Shown piece after piece: positions 50,621 through 61,400 of a stretch of DNA of 64,000 nucleotides. The notes under the pieces were generated by a model. The model was not told the DNA's origin. It did not search any database and worked only from the letters and a program-made list of their open reading frames with translations. Origin of the DNA: Stentor coeruleus (Eukaryota; Ciliophora; Heterotrichea; Heterotrichida; Stentoridae); contig MPUH01000127.1 of the NCBI GenBank assembly GCA_001970955.1, positions 1 to 64,000 on the forward strand, written 5' to 3'. Position numbers and translations under genes: made by a program. The stretch's first letter is position 1, and each line of letters starts with the position of its first letter.

Positions 50621-52705
50621 CTAAGAAGATTTCTGACTGGGATCATTTTTTGCAATTTTCGTGTTTTTTTTCAATTGGAGCTCTTTTTTCCTATCAACCC
50701 TTATTAATGAACTCAGCGATGTATCATTTTTACTCTTAACCAAACTAGACAATGGATTTGTTCTATTTCTTCTAGTCATAGGCAGCTCAATCCTCCCCAT
50801 ATCTTCCTTCTGAGTCTGTTTTTTCTCTTCTTCTATATAATTAAACCTGGGCCCACTAAGCGGATTCTGCATCGCTTCTCTAATTTTTTGTTTTTTCAAC
50901 CCTTTTCTCTTATAGCACGCATCAATGTCCAACGAACTTAAACTTTTCATATTATCCTCCCCTTTATTATTACTTGTCATCAAATTCTCACAGTCTATTT
51001 TCGGCATAAAAAACTCATAATCGCTTTGATTGTAATCTGGGTCAAACATAACAGAATTTCCACATCCAACCTGTGGCTCTTTAACTAAAATCTTACACAA
51101 AGCAGGCTGAAACTCACTTTTCTCATTAGGTTTATCTAGACGCATATAAAATTTATCAAGTTCAACTGGAGAAAATTTTTCTAAATACTCAAAGTCCGAA
51201 CATTTGTGGGATTTCACACATTTCAAACAGAGACTATCCATATCTTGTTGAACTCTACATTTATTACATCGAGAGTATCTCCAAACTAAATCTTGTCCGC
51301 ATAGACAACATGATCTTTTATCTTCAGTTTCTATTATGAAATTCCCTTTCCAGCAATCATCGTCAATACTTTCTACAAAAATCCTTTTGAATATAGAAAA
51401 AATATCAGCATCAACATCAGGAAGGTGTGTATTTAAATATTCAACTGCAAGAAGCGGTAGGTTGATTTTATGCTTTTTATCTTTAGTATTATTATAAACA
51501 GAAGAAACTTGATTGATACGACTTTTTGGATATACAAACCATTGGCATACAACGGATAAATCACTGCTCACCCAATAAACTGTATCGCTTTTTGCTATAA
51601 AAATATCTCCAGGTTTAGTTAGCACATAAAAAAACTCGATGCCATTAATAAGAAGGTATTTTTCATCAGGTTTCCAGCTTCCATCAAACAAATCCACACC
51701 TTGCTCTTTGTGTACTTTTTTAGTCAAAGCATTCATAGCGCTTTGAGGAATACCAACCCATTCGCAATGGCCATAAAGGGTAATATAAAGACCATTTAAA
51801 GATGTGTAAGACTGTCCGCCAATACAGAAAAATGAGTTTTTTAGCAACAAAACCAAAGGACTTGATAAACCTGGGATATCTGGAGTGTATCTCAAAAGAT
51901 TATCTACAGAATTCCAATGCATAGGGCAAAGAAGGTGTTCAGAAATCTCATTATATAAAGCTTGATTTAATGACAAAGGGAATTCTGTATAAAAATCCTC
52001 AAGTCCCAAAAGTTTATCTAAAGAAAAATTAATATCATTGTATTGTAAAGGTAAATTCAGTTCCTTAAGAGACTCAATACTAAACCCTTCAAGATTGATT
52101 TTTAATATATGATTTGCCATACCAGGTATAACAATCGAGTCTGCTTCAAAAAAACTCTGAACAACAGCAGCAGTCATTTCATTAACTAACATTGAAGGTC
52201 TATAAAACTCACATGATTTTACAATAGAAGAGTCGATTTCCTGAAGAAAATTTTCAATGGTTTCATTATCATATTTACTTAAAGGATTCCAAGTTTTTTC
52301 AAAGGTAAACAAAAATTTGTCGTAGTCTTGTCTTAGTTTCCAAGGCTGTAAGGAATTGAAATGTTTTGGAATACAAGACCAATAATTTCGACCTATCATA
52401 GTAGTCCATCCCCCTTTATGAGATACGCAGTTAAGTAAAGATAATAAATAGTCTGGTTCTTGTAAAGCTGTGGCAGTAAGAGCTGGATCTAAGTCGATGA
52501 ATTTGTAATATTCAATGAGAAATGGTTTGAAAAGTTTTATTGAACTCAAAATTTCATCATATGTTATTGGCTGAGTTTCAGATTGAGATTCAGGATTTAA
52601 GGTCTTTAGTAAGTTTGCAGAGCTAAAGAAACTACTTGATTGCATTTTGCTGAAAATTGCTGGGAAAGCTGTACTTGATGCACTGGCTTCGGATGCAGTT
52701 TTCAT
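50621..52705 (-). CDS. ARID-like/JmjC protein, KDM6-related, without metal ligands
   Basis: A 694-residue chromatin protein. The N-terminal ~50-150 resembles an ARID domain (YYKFIDLDPALTATAL, HKGGWTTMIGRNYWSCIPKH). A JmjC fold follows at ~285-400, closest to UTX/KDM6: GHCEWVGIPQSAM and DTVYWVSSDLSVVCQW match UTX CEW and GTVHWVQA. A Cys-rich zinc unit follows (CCLCGQDLVW..CNKC...CLKCVKSHKC), again UTX-like. The Fe(II) ligands HxE and the second His are absent (GGQSYTS; Tyr in DTVYW), so it is likely catalytically dead. The C-terminus is basic. No introns; TAA stop. Presumably a reader or scaffold. Confidence 0.82.
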   Translation of the reverse strand: MKTASEASASSTAFPAIFSKMQSSSFFSSANLLKTLNPESQSETQPITYDEILSSIKLFKPFLIEYYKFIDLDPALTATALQEPDYLLSLLNCVSHKGGWTTMIGRNYWSCIPKHFNSLQPWKLRQDYDKFLFTFEKTWNPLSKYDNETIENFLQEIDSSIVKSCEFYRPSMLVNEMTAAVVQSFFEADSIVIPGMANHILKINLEGFSIESLKELNLPLQYNDINFSLDKLLGLEDFYTEFPLSLNQALYNEISEHLLCPMHWNSVDNLLRYTPDIPGLSSPLVLLLKNSFFCIGGQSYTSLNGLYITLYGHCEWVGIPQSAMNALTKKVHKEQGVDLFDGSWKPDEKYLLINGIEFFYVLTKPGDIFIAKSDTVYWVSSDLSVVCQWFVYPKSRINQVSSVYNNTKDKKHKINLPLLAVEYLNTHLPDVDADIFSIFKRIFVESIDDDCWKGNFIIETEDKRSCCLCGQDLVWRYSRCNKCRVQQDMDSLCLKCVKSHKCSDFEYLEKFSPVELDKFYMRLDKPNEKSEFQPALCKILVKEPQVGCGNSVMFDPDYNQSDYEFFMPKIDCENLMTSNNKGEDNMKSLSSLDIDACYKRKGLKKQKIREAMQNPLSGPRFNYIEEEKKQTQKEDMGRIELPMTRRNRTNPLSSLVKSKNDTSLSSLIRVDRKKELQLKKNTKIAKNDPSQKSS

Positions 52706-53909
52706 TACAGATTATTATAGGCCCCCTTTGTTTGATAAAATGAATATTATACAAAGTTTAGTTATGATTTTTTTTAATTTTGTTAGGATTTTTAACAATG
52801 AAATATTAGGTTTTTTAGAGTGGTCGTAGTTTTTGCTTGTTTTGATAGGTTAAGAAATTAATTTGTGTTTGAAATTTGGTTTTTTTATGAGTGAAATAAA
52901 TTAGGTCAATTTTTTTATTTGGTTTAAAATATTGGTTGTAAGTATTTATGGATTTTTTTGGTGAGTAAGTTATTTGCTGTTTAAGGTTTTGAAAAAAATG
53001 ATGTTGTGAAGTTGTTATTTGTTAAATATTAGTTTTTATAAGTTGAATATATAAGTTATAAGCTGAGTTTTTGTATAAAAAATATTTTTTAATAGAAATT
53101 TGTGTTATGTTATAAAATATTTATGATAGGAAGCTTGGGGGATGTTTAAGTAATTATGATTAATGTAGTAAAAGTGTGATATGTAAATTTGAATATAATG
53201 CTTACTTGTGTGCACTTTTGAGTAATAATATGTGAGATTTTATGTAGAGATAGATACAGATGGTTTTATATTGAATCCATCTTGCGATTTTATTCAGGTA
53301 AGTTTTTATAAGCTAAAAAATTTTTACTTTAATTTTTTTACTCTAGTTTTATCTGAAAATGAGTTTAGAAATTTATAAAAGCACATATTAATAGCACATA
53401 CAATAAATAACAACTTAGCATTTTTTAGGATTTAAATCTTTTACAATGCATTCAGCATCACTTCCTATTTTTGAGATTAATCTTATTCAATATATCAAAT
53501 GCAATAGCATGATTAAAATCTTAAATCATCCATTATTCTATCAAAATATTCAATGCTATAATACTAATCTTTTATAGACAATTTCAACAAACATTTATGC
53601 GATTTGTCACTGAAAACCAAAAAACTGACCCTATATTAAACAAAATAAATACCAATTCTATTAAACAAAAAGCATATACAATCTAACACTATATATCAAA
53701 GCACATATCTTCATAAATCAGAAATAAAAAGTTTTATCTATTTTTAGCTTAAAACTATCATGTAGTATTAAGATTTTTCTATAGTCTCAAAGTATCCACA
53801 GATAAACTCATACTGATATACTTGATATGATCAGTTTATAAGAAAGATAATGATAGTGAATTTTGTAAATATGAGTTTAGTATAAGAGTATTACCTTAGA
53901 CAATAATAA
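52706..53909. promoter_or_regulatory. Divergent intergenic region
   Basis: Region of 1.2 kb between the JmjC gene (minus) and an Alba gene (plus). G-rich/C-poor to about 53330, then C-richer. No gene or RNA feature is supported. Confidence 0.5.
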
Positions 53910-54230
53910 ATGGATAATAGCGAAGTCCGTGTTGGCCAAGGCAAACCATACACAAGCTATGTTGGTGCTTCTAAAGAAATCTTGAAAGCCAAAGGATCAG
54001 TTGAGCTGCATGGTCTTGGAGAAGCTAATTCTAATGTAGTCAGAGCTGCAGAAATGCTAGTCTCATTGGGCTACGCTACACTAGAGAAATTCGAGACATT
54101 TACAGTTTCTGAGAATGATACTTCAGGAATTCCACGCAACCGCAACAAGGTTATTATCAAGCTTTCCAGGGCTGGCACTTTTGATAAGGCTTATGCTGAT
54201 TTCAATAGTTTTAGAGAGTCTAAAAAATAA
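53910..54230 (+). CDS. Alba-domain DNA/RNA-binding protein
   Basis: A 106-residue single-domain protein of the Alba superfamily. The beginning NSEVRVGQGKPYTSYVGASKE is the typical first strand and KP-containing loop of Alba proteins, followed by GSVELHGLGEANSNVVRAAEMLVSLGY (helix 2) and VIIKLSRAGTFDKA. In eukaryotes the family includes RNase P/MRP subunits (Rpp20/Rpp25) and ciliate/plant Alba-like mRNA-binding proteins. Length and lack of a tail fit the short type. TAA stop, no introns. Exact role is not visible. Confidence 0.85.
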   Translation: MDNSEVRVGQGKPYTSYVGASKEILKAKGSVELHGLGEANSNVVRAAEMLVSLGYATLEKFETFTVSENDTSGIPRNRNKVIIKLSRAGTFDKAYADFNSFRESKK

Positions 54231-55076
54231 CACCTTAGATAACTTTGTTTTGAAATTTTTATTGATTTTGAAGGAAAAATTATAGGATTTTTTTGTGAGG
54301 AAGATTTATGTTATAAGTATTATGCAATATATGAAGTTTATGTGAAATTTAATTTTTTTATTGTGTGAGATAGAATTTGAGGAAAATAAAAGGTTTGCAG
54401 GCTTAGGAATGCTTATTGAATAAAGTTAGGATGTTTTTTTATGATGTAGATATATATTAAATAGGTTATTAAAATTTGAAGATTTTTGATTTTAATGATA
54501 AGTTGTAGGTTACTTGTAGGTATGCTAATAAGTTTAAGGGATTTCATAGTAATACAGTTATGATAAATCATGGGGTGCTATAAAAAGTGTAAGATTGCGA
54601 TAGATTTAGACTAAGAAATAAGAGAAAAAATATTAAGCTCCACTTTTATTATAAGTTATTATTAACAAGGGCTGGACAATAGTCAAGCGATAATTCCTAA
54701 CTAATACTAATACTATTTAGTATTTTTTTCTACTCATAACTTATTGACTACTTTATAATCATACCCCATATTGAGTCTATGAACTTTATACTTACGAAAT
54801 CTCTGGATTATACTTAAAAAGCCTCAAGGGTTCATATAAATAGCCTCTATGCATAGCATATTTAACTCTTTACACCAATTATTTAATCATTTTCCATTTA
54901 AAATCTAATTCAATTATTCCAAATAAAAAAAATTCAATTTTAAACCATGCTATTCATCAAACTTCTCTTCATTTTTATTCATCATACATTAGCTGTTTGA
55001 ATTTAATAATTTTAAGATATATATTGACATAAAATCCCTTAACAATTCTCTAAACCATATTTCAAATAATAAAAAC
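54231..55076. other. Intergenic, no gene seen
   Basis: Spacer of 846 bases between plus genes; G-rich near Alba, C-rich near SF-assemblin. No feature seen. Confidence 0.55.
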
Positions 55077-55829
55077 ATGTATTCATATACAGCCCAGAAC
55101 GAGCGTGTATATCAGCTATCAGGCAAGTTATCATCAATCCTCTCAACTCTAGAATCTGACAAAGATTTCTACGTGGAGCAGGTAGAAAAGCGAATTATGG
55201 TTCTAGAAAGCAACATCTACGAAAGTATCGAACAAGAAAACAAAAAGTTCAGAGTTGTTATCGAAAAACTCCAAAGCATAAACGATCGTCTTGAAGAAAT
55301 GAAAAATCTACGTGATGAGTTCTTTAAAGCTAAAACTGAAGAAATTAATGAATTCGAAGCCGCTATAATAGAAGAACTAAGCCATACAGACTTTCGTAAA
55401 AAAGATAGCGAGAGTAAGTTTTATCGTATTATTGATGATAGATTAGGATCATTATCATCTGAACTTTCTCGTGAAATAAAATCACGAAAGGATAATTTTG
55501 ATGAGCTTAATGAATACTGCAGTACAAATCTTAATAAAGTTAAAGACACTTTGAAAAATGAACTTGTGGAAAGGGAAGAAAATGCTGAGAAGTTTTCTAA
55601 TAATATTAGTTCGAGGATTAATGCAGTTAAACAGCTTATTAGTGTAGAAAAAGAAGCAAGGGATAAAGCTGAAGAAGCTTTGTTGGCAATGCTTCAGGAT
55701 TTAGTTGCTAGAATGAAGAAAGAGATTGAGGATGAGAGGAATGAGAGGGAAGAAAGCGAAGAAACTTTGTTAGGGTTGTTGGAAGAGACATGCTCAAAGC
55801 TAAATAACATAACTAAGTTTAAGGATTAG
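55077..55829 (+). CDS. SF-assemblin/beta-giardin fibre protein
   Basis: A 250-residue, almost fully coiled-coil protein. SF-assemblins polymerise into 2-3 nm filaments that make the striated rootlets of basal bodies. Heptads are regular from residue 15 to the end: SKLSSILSTLE, SIEQENKKFRVVIEKLQSIN, EREENAEKFSNNISSRINAV. The short non-helical head and the motif EKEARDKAEEALLAMLQDL near residue 195 match the family. Ciliates have many paralogues with kinetodesmal or rootlet fibres. TAG stop, no introns. Neighbouring ciliary genes are not linked as an operon. Confidence 0.88.
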   Translation: MYSYTAQNERVYQLSGKLSSILSTLESDKDFYVEQVEKRIMVLESNIYESIEQENKKFRVVIEKLQSINDRLEEMKNLRDEFFKAKTEEINEFEAAIIEELSHTDFRKKDSESKFYRIIDDRLGSLSSELSREIKSRKDNFDELNEYCSTNLNKVKDTLKNELVEREENAEKFSNNISSRINAVKQLISVEKEARDKAEEALLAMLQDLVARMKKEIEDERNEREESEETLLGLLEETCSKLNNITKFKD

Positions 55830-56053
55830 AGATTATTTTGGTTTGTGATTTGAATTTATTAGTTTTTTTTATGACTGATTTTATTATTTTAGTTGTTTTT
55901 ATGATTATGATAAAATCTAGATATGAAAAATTCAAATTTTTTCATTAGCCTATAAGTTTTTTATTAAAAACTCATAAACCACTATAATATCCTAATCACA
56001 TAACCTAAAACCACAAAAACCCATCATCTTCTTATCAAAATAATTAAATAATC

Positions 56054-56622
56054 CTACCTACTCTTCAAGAATAAATCGAAAATTATCGATAAAGAAGTAG
56101 CGCTTATTCCACATATTGCAATGAATATTTTACTGAGTTTCCTAAACAAAGGGAAATTCAGCAAGTGCAAACCATATACATTCTTATCCATTTCAACTCT
56201 TTTATGAGGATTATCACTAAGACTTTCCCTTATCAATCTGACTCTTTCTTTTGTCCTAAACGAAGTAAAAAATGTTATTGTAAGTCAAAATATGCATCTA
56301 GCTAATTATGACATATCTTTGTATCCTTCTATCTAATATTCGCATGGGCTATAAATTTCGAAATTATTCCTATATCCGCACACTAAACTAAATTGTCTAA
56401 TATATAATAAACAATATTTGAAATACTTAAACCAACCTGTAAATCTTCCATAATATTGAATTTATCTCGATTTTTCCATGATCGTTCTAAAGATCCAAGA
56501 TCATCTTTAAACATAACTACCCTCATAAATTTCCGCCCATTCTTCATAAACTTTTCTACTTGTATAGGATTAAGCAAATATATTGGATTATTTATCATGT
56601 TATTACTTTTAACATATTCCAT
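56054..56622 (-). CDS. Unknown small membrane protein, possible 104-nt intron
   Basis: Two minus-strand coding blocks. Block one, from ATG 56622 to 56437, gives MEYVKSNNMINNPIYLL...FNIMEDLQ. Block two, to TAG at 56054, gives IEGYKDICIFWLTITFFTSF...ISATSLSIIFDLFLKSR, with two membrane segments (CIFWLTITFFTSF; IFIAICGISATSLSIIF), one TGA-coded Trp in the first, and a 15-nt intron at 56298-56312. Joining the blocks needs removal of 56333-56436, a 104-nt GT...AG stretch: phase fits and gives 149 residues. Alternatively block one ends at the TAG at 56383 and the blocks are separate. I do not recognise the family. Confidence 0.5.
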
Positions 56623-56803
56623 TATTGTAAGCTTAAAAATTCAGAAATATATTGGATTAAAGTTAAAATTTTTTCTTTACCTTTTGTAGTTTTAATTAAA
56701 GTGCTTATAAAATTTGTCGTAAAAGATATGAAATTTTTTCTGGTAAGACTAGGTTGAGAAGTTTTGGCAGTTCGATAAAGCTATAAGTCTTTTTCATATT
56801 TTA

Positions 56804-57907
56804 TTAGTTCTTATTAATAAAAGATGCTTCGATTCGTGCCAAAATCACGTTGTGCATTGTATTTAAGGTTTCATCGATATGCTGTATGTTGATTGGTATA
56901 ACAGTGAATATATCGTTGTATTCTAATAGAAAGCTTTGGACTTGTTGAAAGCTTTTTAATAAATGTTTGAGTTGCTTTTGGAATTTGCCCAACTGGGCAA
57001 CTTCGCTTCTAAGTTCTTTTGGGATATCAGACATAAGCCAATTTTCTATAATGTAAGCATGCTCTTTTTCTGAGATTGTTAAGAGAAATGGGACGATAAC
57101 AGCATTGGACTGGTCCATTTCATCGAGAACTTTTTTGATTTTTTTCTCTTCAGGGTCGTCTGAATCCCTCATTGTGATCCTGAATTTCCTTGGTGCTTCT
57201 TCTCTTTGATGTAAATAAAGCATTGGATCTAACTCATAACCTTCAATTATAAGTGCTTTTCCTTCTTGAAGACACTTTAGTATATCAGTATGGACACCTT
57301 TTCTTACAAGTCGGTTTTCAGCTTGGAGGATCTGGTTTTGCTCGCTTTCACCATAGGCCCAGAATGGTCTACTATTGAATTCTGCAGAAAAAGACTTAAG
57401 GACTGATGATACAATTGATGTTTGAAGAACATTTGCAACATTTACTCTATCAGCAAATTGGGTAACTAAAGTAGATTTCCCACATGCAGGTGGGCCAGCA
57501 ACTAATATTAAAAGAGGAGCTCTTTGTGCATAGAAATTAGAGACCATTTGATACCTACGGATAAAAAAATCCCCATAGTTATAAGCCCGCATGATCTGAA
57601 AGAGGTAATTTTCCATCTCAGATTGCTTGACTTCGAACTTTTCTTCTTCAACTAAAAGTTTTTTTAGGTCCATTGCTATGCGGATAGAATCTTTAGGTGG
57701 GACTTTATTAAGTGTGAGGATTCTACTTACCAAGAAACGAGAAAATATAAAAAAGTGATCATCAAGCCAAACTCTTACTTTGAGCACATCGTATTTTGAG
57801 ATTTTTTTTGATAAGACTTCTTGGTTTAATTCAGCAAGTGCTTCGGCTTTATCTTCGATGAGAGCATCAGCTGGGGCACTTAGACTCTTATTTTGACTGG
57901 AATCCAT
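56804..57907 (-). CDS. P-loop protein, 2-phosphoglycerate kinase/LPA1-like
   Basis: A 367-residue protein with an N-terminal ATP-cone-like segment and a P-loop kinase domain from about residue 135: LLILVAGPPACGKSTLVTQF is Walker A, followed by VNVANVLQTSIVSSVLKSF and EFNSRPFWAYGESEQ. LIIEGYELDPMLYL is a Walker-B-like strand. Layout and the LQTSIVSSVLKSF stretch match the LPA1/archaeal 2-phosphoglycerate kinase-like family, whose plant member affects phytate level. The substrate is not certain. TAA stop, no introns. Next to the divergent Ded1-type helicase. Confidence 0.75.
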   Translation of the reverse strand: MDSSQNKSLSAPADALIEDKAEALAELNQEVLSKKISKYDVLKVRVWLDDHFFIFSRFLVSRILTLNKVPPKDSIRIAMDLKKLLVEEEKFEVKQSEMENYLFQIMRAYNYGDFFIRRYQMVSNFYAQRAPLLILVAGPPACGKSTLVTQFADRVNVANVLQTSIVSSVLKSFSAEFNSRPFWAYGESEQNQILQAENRLVRKGVHTDILKCLQEGKALIIEGYELDPMLYLHQREEAPRKFRITMRDSDDPEEKKIKKVLDEMDQSNAVIVPFLLTISEKEHAYIIENWLMSDIPKELRSEVAQLGKFQKQLKHLLKSFQQVQSFLLEYNDIFTVIPINIQHIDETLNTMHNVILARIEASFINKN

Positions 57908-58495
57908 TATAATAAGTTTCAGTAAAAAATAGTCTATAACTTATTAAATACATATGAAATGAAAAAATATTAAATATAGGATATACAATACAATAATCAA
58001 GTAGTATTTTATTTAATGTAAAGTGTTGAATAAATTTACAAATTCATACTTATTATATTTATTAAAATATATGATGGTTTAAGTTATCATACTAAAGTTT
58101 TAAACCAAAAATTCTCTGTTAATCAAAAAATATATATCCATGTATTTAATCTAATCATAATAATCTTCAAAACTTCGCCTACTTTACCAACTATCTATAT
58201 TTCCAAAATTCCAAAAATTTTACTCATACAAAACATTTCTAATCAAAAAAAAATCTTTAACTTCGCACTAAAACAACACAAATCAAATCTAAAAATCTAT
58301 TTCAACATAATAAATCATCCTATCAAATCATTTAAAGCATCCTACATAAACTTTATAAAACTAACCCTTCATTCCCTTAATTCCTATCTAAAATCATGAC
58401 AATAGCCTAAAATAACCCTCTCCCTACTTGTATCAACATTTTAAACTAAAACAATCAAACTCTGCAAAATCATCCCCGATCTTAAATTTCAAAGC
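57908..58495. promoter_or_regulatory. Divergent spacer between P-loop gene and DEAD-box gene
   Basis: Spacer of 588 bases; AT-rich, becoming strongly C-rich and G-poor from about 58090 to the DEAD-box gene. No gene seen. Confidence 0.5.
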
Positions 58496-61400
58496 ATGTA
58501 CAAATCCATAATCCCTTATAATAAAAAAATGGAATGGAACACTGGTAGCCGGGAAAAAGGATGCACTAACTGGTGTCTTCGTGATGGCCGTAATGGGTAT
58601 ATCGATCCCGAAGTGACCAACACAGTCAAAAAGCTTTTCGAAGAAACTCACATGAACGGCATAAACTTTGAAAAGTACTTTGACATCCCCATAAGTATAT
58701 CAGACAAAGAAATTCCTCAAATGCATGAATTTTCAGACTGCGAAGTCCATCCCGCACTCCTTAAAAACCTAAAATTATTTGGTTATCAAAAGCCAACACC
58801 AGTCCAACAATACGCGATCCCTGTATCTTTGCTTAGAAGAGACCTCATGGCTTGTGCTCAAACTGGGTCAGGTAAAACTGCAGCATATTTATACCCATTA
58901 GTAGCAAAAATGCTTAATGATGGTCCTCCACCACCTGTAGAAAGAAGTGATGCTAGACCATTAGCTTTAATGCTAGCACCCACACGTGAACTATCTGTTC
59001 AAATATATGAAGAAGCTTTGAAATTTACTAATCAGACCGGTATAAAAGTTGTTGTTGTATATGGAGGGGCTAGCACAGCTCAACAACAAAGTAATCTAGC
59101 AAGAGGGGCTGATATACTTATAGCAACACCTGGAAGGCTTATTGATTTTATTGAAAAAGGGATTATTAATTTGTACTTGACTAGATATTTGATTTTAGAT
59201 GAAGCAGATAGAATGCTGGATATGGGTTTTGAACCACAGATTATTAAAATTTTGACAGCAATTAAAAAAGTTGACCGGGAAACTATTATGTGTAGTGCAA
59301 CATTTCCAACTGAAATCCAGCAAATCGCTCATAAATACTTACGTGATTTCGTCTACCTTACCGTAGGCCGTGTAGGTTCAACAACTGAAAACATCGTCCA
59401 ACAGTTTCATTTAGTTAAAAGTATAGAAAAACAAGATTTTCTCTTATCTTTAATTCCAGATCTTCAAGGTCAAATTCTTATTTTTGTAGAGAAAAAAACA
59501 AGTGCCAATGACCTTAGCTACTTTTTAACAAGACAGGGAATAAGATGTTCTTGTATCCATGGAGATCGTGTACAATTTGAACGTGAAAAAGCATTACATG
59601 ATTTTAAAGTAAAAGCAATTAATATTTTAATAGCTACTGATGTAGCATCAAGAGGTTTAGACATACCAGATGTGGCTTATGTTATTGTTTATGACCTTCC
59701 AACACATATTGATAATTATGTTCATCGTATTGGAAGAACAGGAAGAATAGGTAATACAGGTATGTCTATAACTTTAGTGGAAGATTATCCGAATGCGGTA
59801 CATAAGGATTTACTTGATTTATTAGTTGAAAGTCATCAAAAAGTTCCTGATTGGTTTATTAAATTAGCTAATGGGAATAATGATATACAACCTGATTGCT
59901 ATAGTAGACCAAGTGCAAATGCTAGAGGAAGAGGAGGAGCTATTGGGGTTAGTAAAGGTTGGGGATCAGATAGTCAAGGATATGAAGAAAATAATTTTAG
60001 AGGATCGAGAGGTAGAGGAGGATATGGGAATAATCATTATTCTAGTGGATATGGTGATTATTCAAATAGAGGTGGAGATTTTGGGAATAGAGGTCGAGGT
60101 GGTTATGATAAAAATTGGGATGATGCTGGGTCATCTTTTCAAAAAACTCAGATAAATAATGGCTATCAAAAATATGATTATGATAATAAAGATCAATATG
60201 ATTTTAGTAAACCACAAAGTGATTTTGGAAAACCTGCTAATGATTATTCAAGTAGAAATTTTGAAAACCATCGATCATCTAGAGGGTCAAATGAATATAG
60301 TAGGTATGGGAATAGAGGAGGAGGTTTTAATGATAGACAAAATGATTATGATAAAGGATATGGGAATGAGTTTAATAAAAATCCTAATGATTATGGAAGA
60401 GGATATCATCAAAGTCATGCTTATGGAGAAAGAGATGATTATAATAATAGAGGTGGTTTTGGAGATAGAGGTGGCTATGGAGATAGAGGTAGTTATGGAG
60501 ATAGAGGAAGTTATGGAGATAGAGGAAGTTATGGAGATAGAGGTAGTTATGGAGATAAAGGTGGCTACGGAGATAAAGGTGGTTATGGGGATAAAGGTAG
60601 TTATGGAGATAGAGGAAATTTTGGAGATAGAGGAAACTTTGGAGAAAGAGGTAGTTATGGAGATAGAAGTAGACCTTATAACAATTCAAGAAGAGGAGGT
60701 TATAATAATGAAAATTCTCGTGGTAGTTACAGAGGACAAAGAGGTAGTTATAACGATAGTCAACCAGGGTATTCATCTAGAGGACGAGGTGGTGAAATCA
60801 AGCCTAGTTACGGAGCTTGGGGAGATGAACAAAATGACTGGGGTAAAGATGAGCAAAAACCATCAGAAAACTCTTATCAAAATCAAGGCTGGGATAGTGA
60901 TTTTGGTAGAAAAAATGATCGATCTCGAGGATTTGGACGTGGTGGTTATAGAAGAGGAGATTCAGATAGTCAAAGTGGATATGGAAGAGGTACTGATTGG
61001 CAAGGAGGATATTCTAAAGGTTCATCAGATAGGCCAAATTATGGTAGAGGATCATATCAACAAAATAATCCTATAGTCCCAGCTGTTGTCCCTAATTCTA
61101 CAAATGTTGAAGATTATGAATCAGATCCATGGGGTGAAACAGCAAAAATAGAAAAACCTCAAAATACTGAAACTGCAAATGATACTTGGGGACAAGTTGA
61201 AAATTTAGAAGATGATCCTTGGAAAGGTGACAAAGCTTTTGATAAAAATTTCAGCAAAGGGTATGCTGAACCTGCAAAAAAAGATATACCTAATATTGAA
61301 AATAAAGGGCTTAATAATAAAAGTGCGAAAAATGAACAAGACTTTGATCCTTGGGGAGAAGTGATAGAAGCAGAAGCTAAGGAGGGAATTAAAAGTGAAA

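Noticed and set aside
60384-60776. Minus-strand open frame rich in Leu-His-Asn-Tyr repeats
   Set aside because: It is the antisense of the 18-bp tandem array in the helicase gene; composition follows from the repeat only.
59871-61076. Two further plus-strand frames rich in Ile, Met, Val and Glu
   Set aside because: They are shifted readings of the Gly/Arg/Tyr-rich helicase tail. The low-complexity sequence keeps all frames open.
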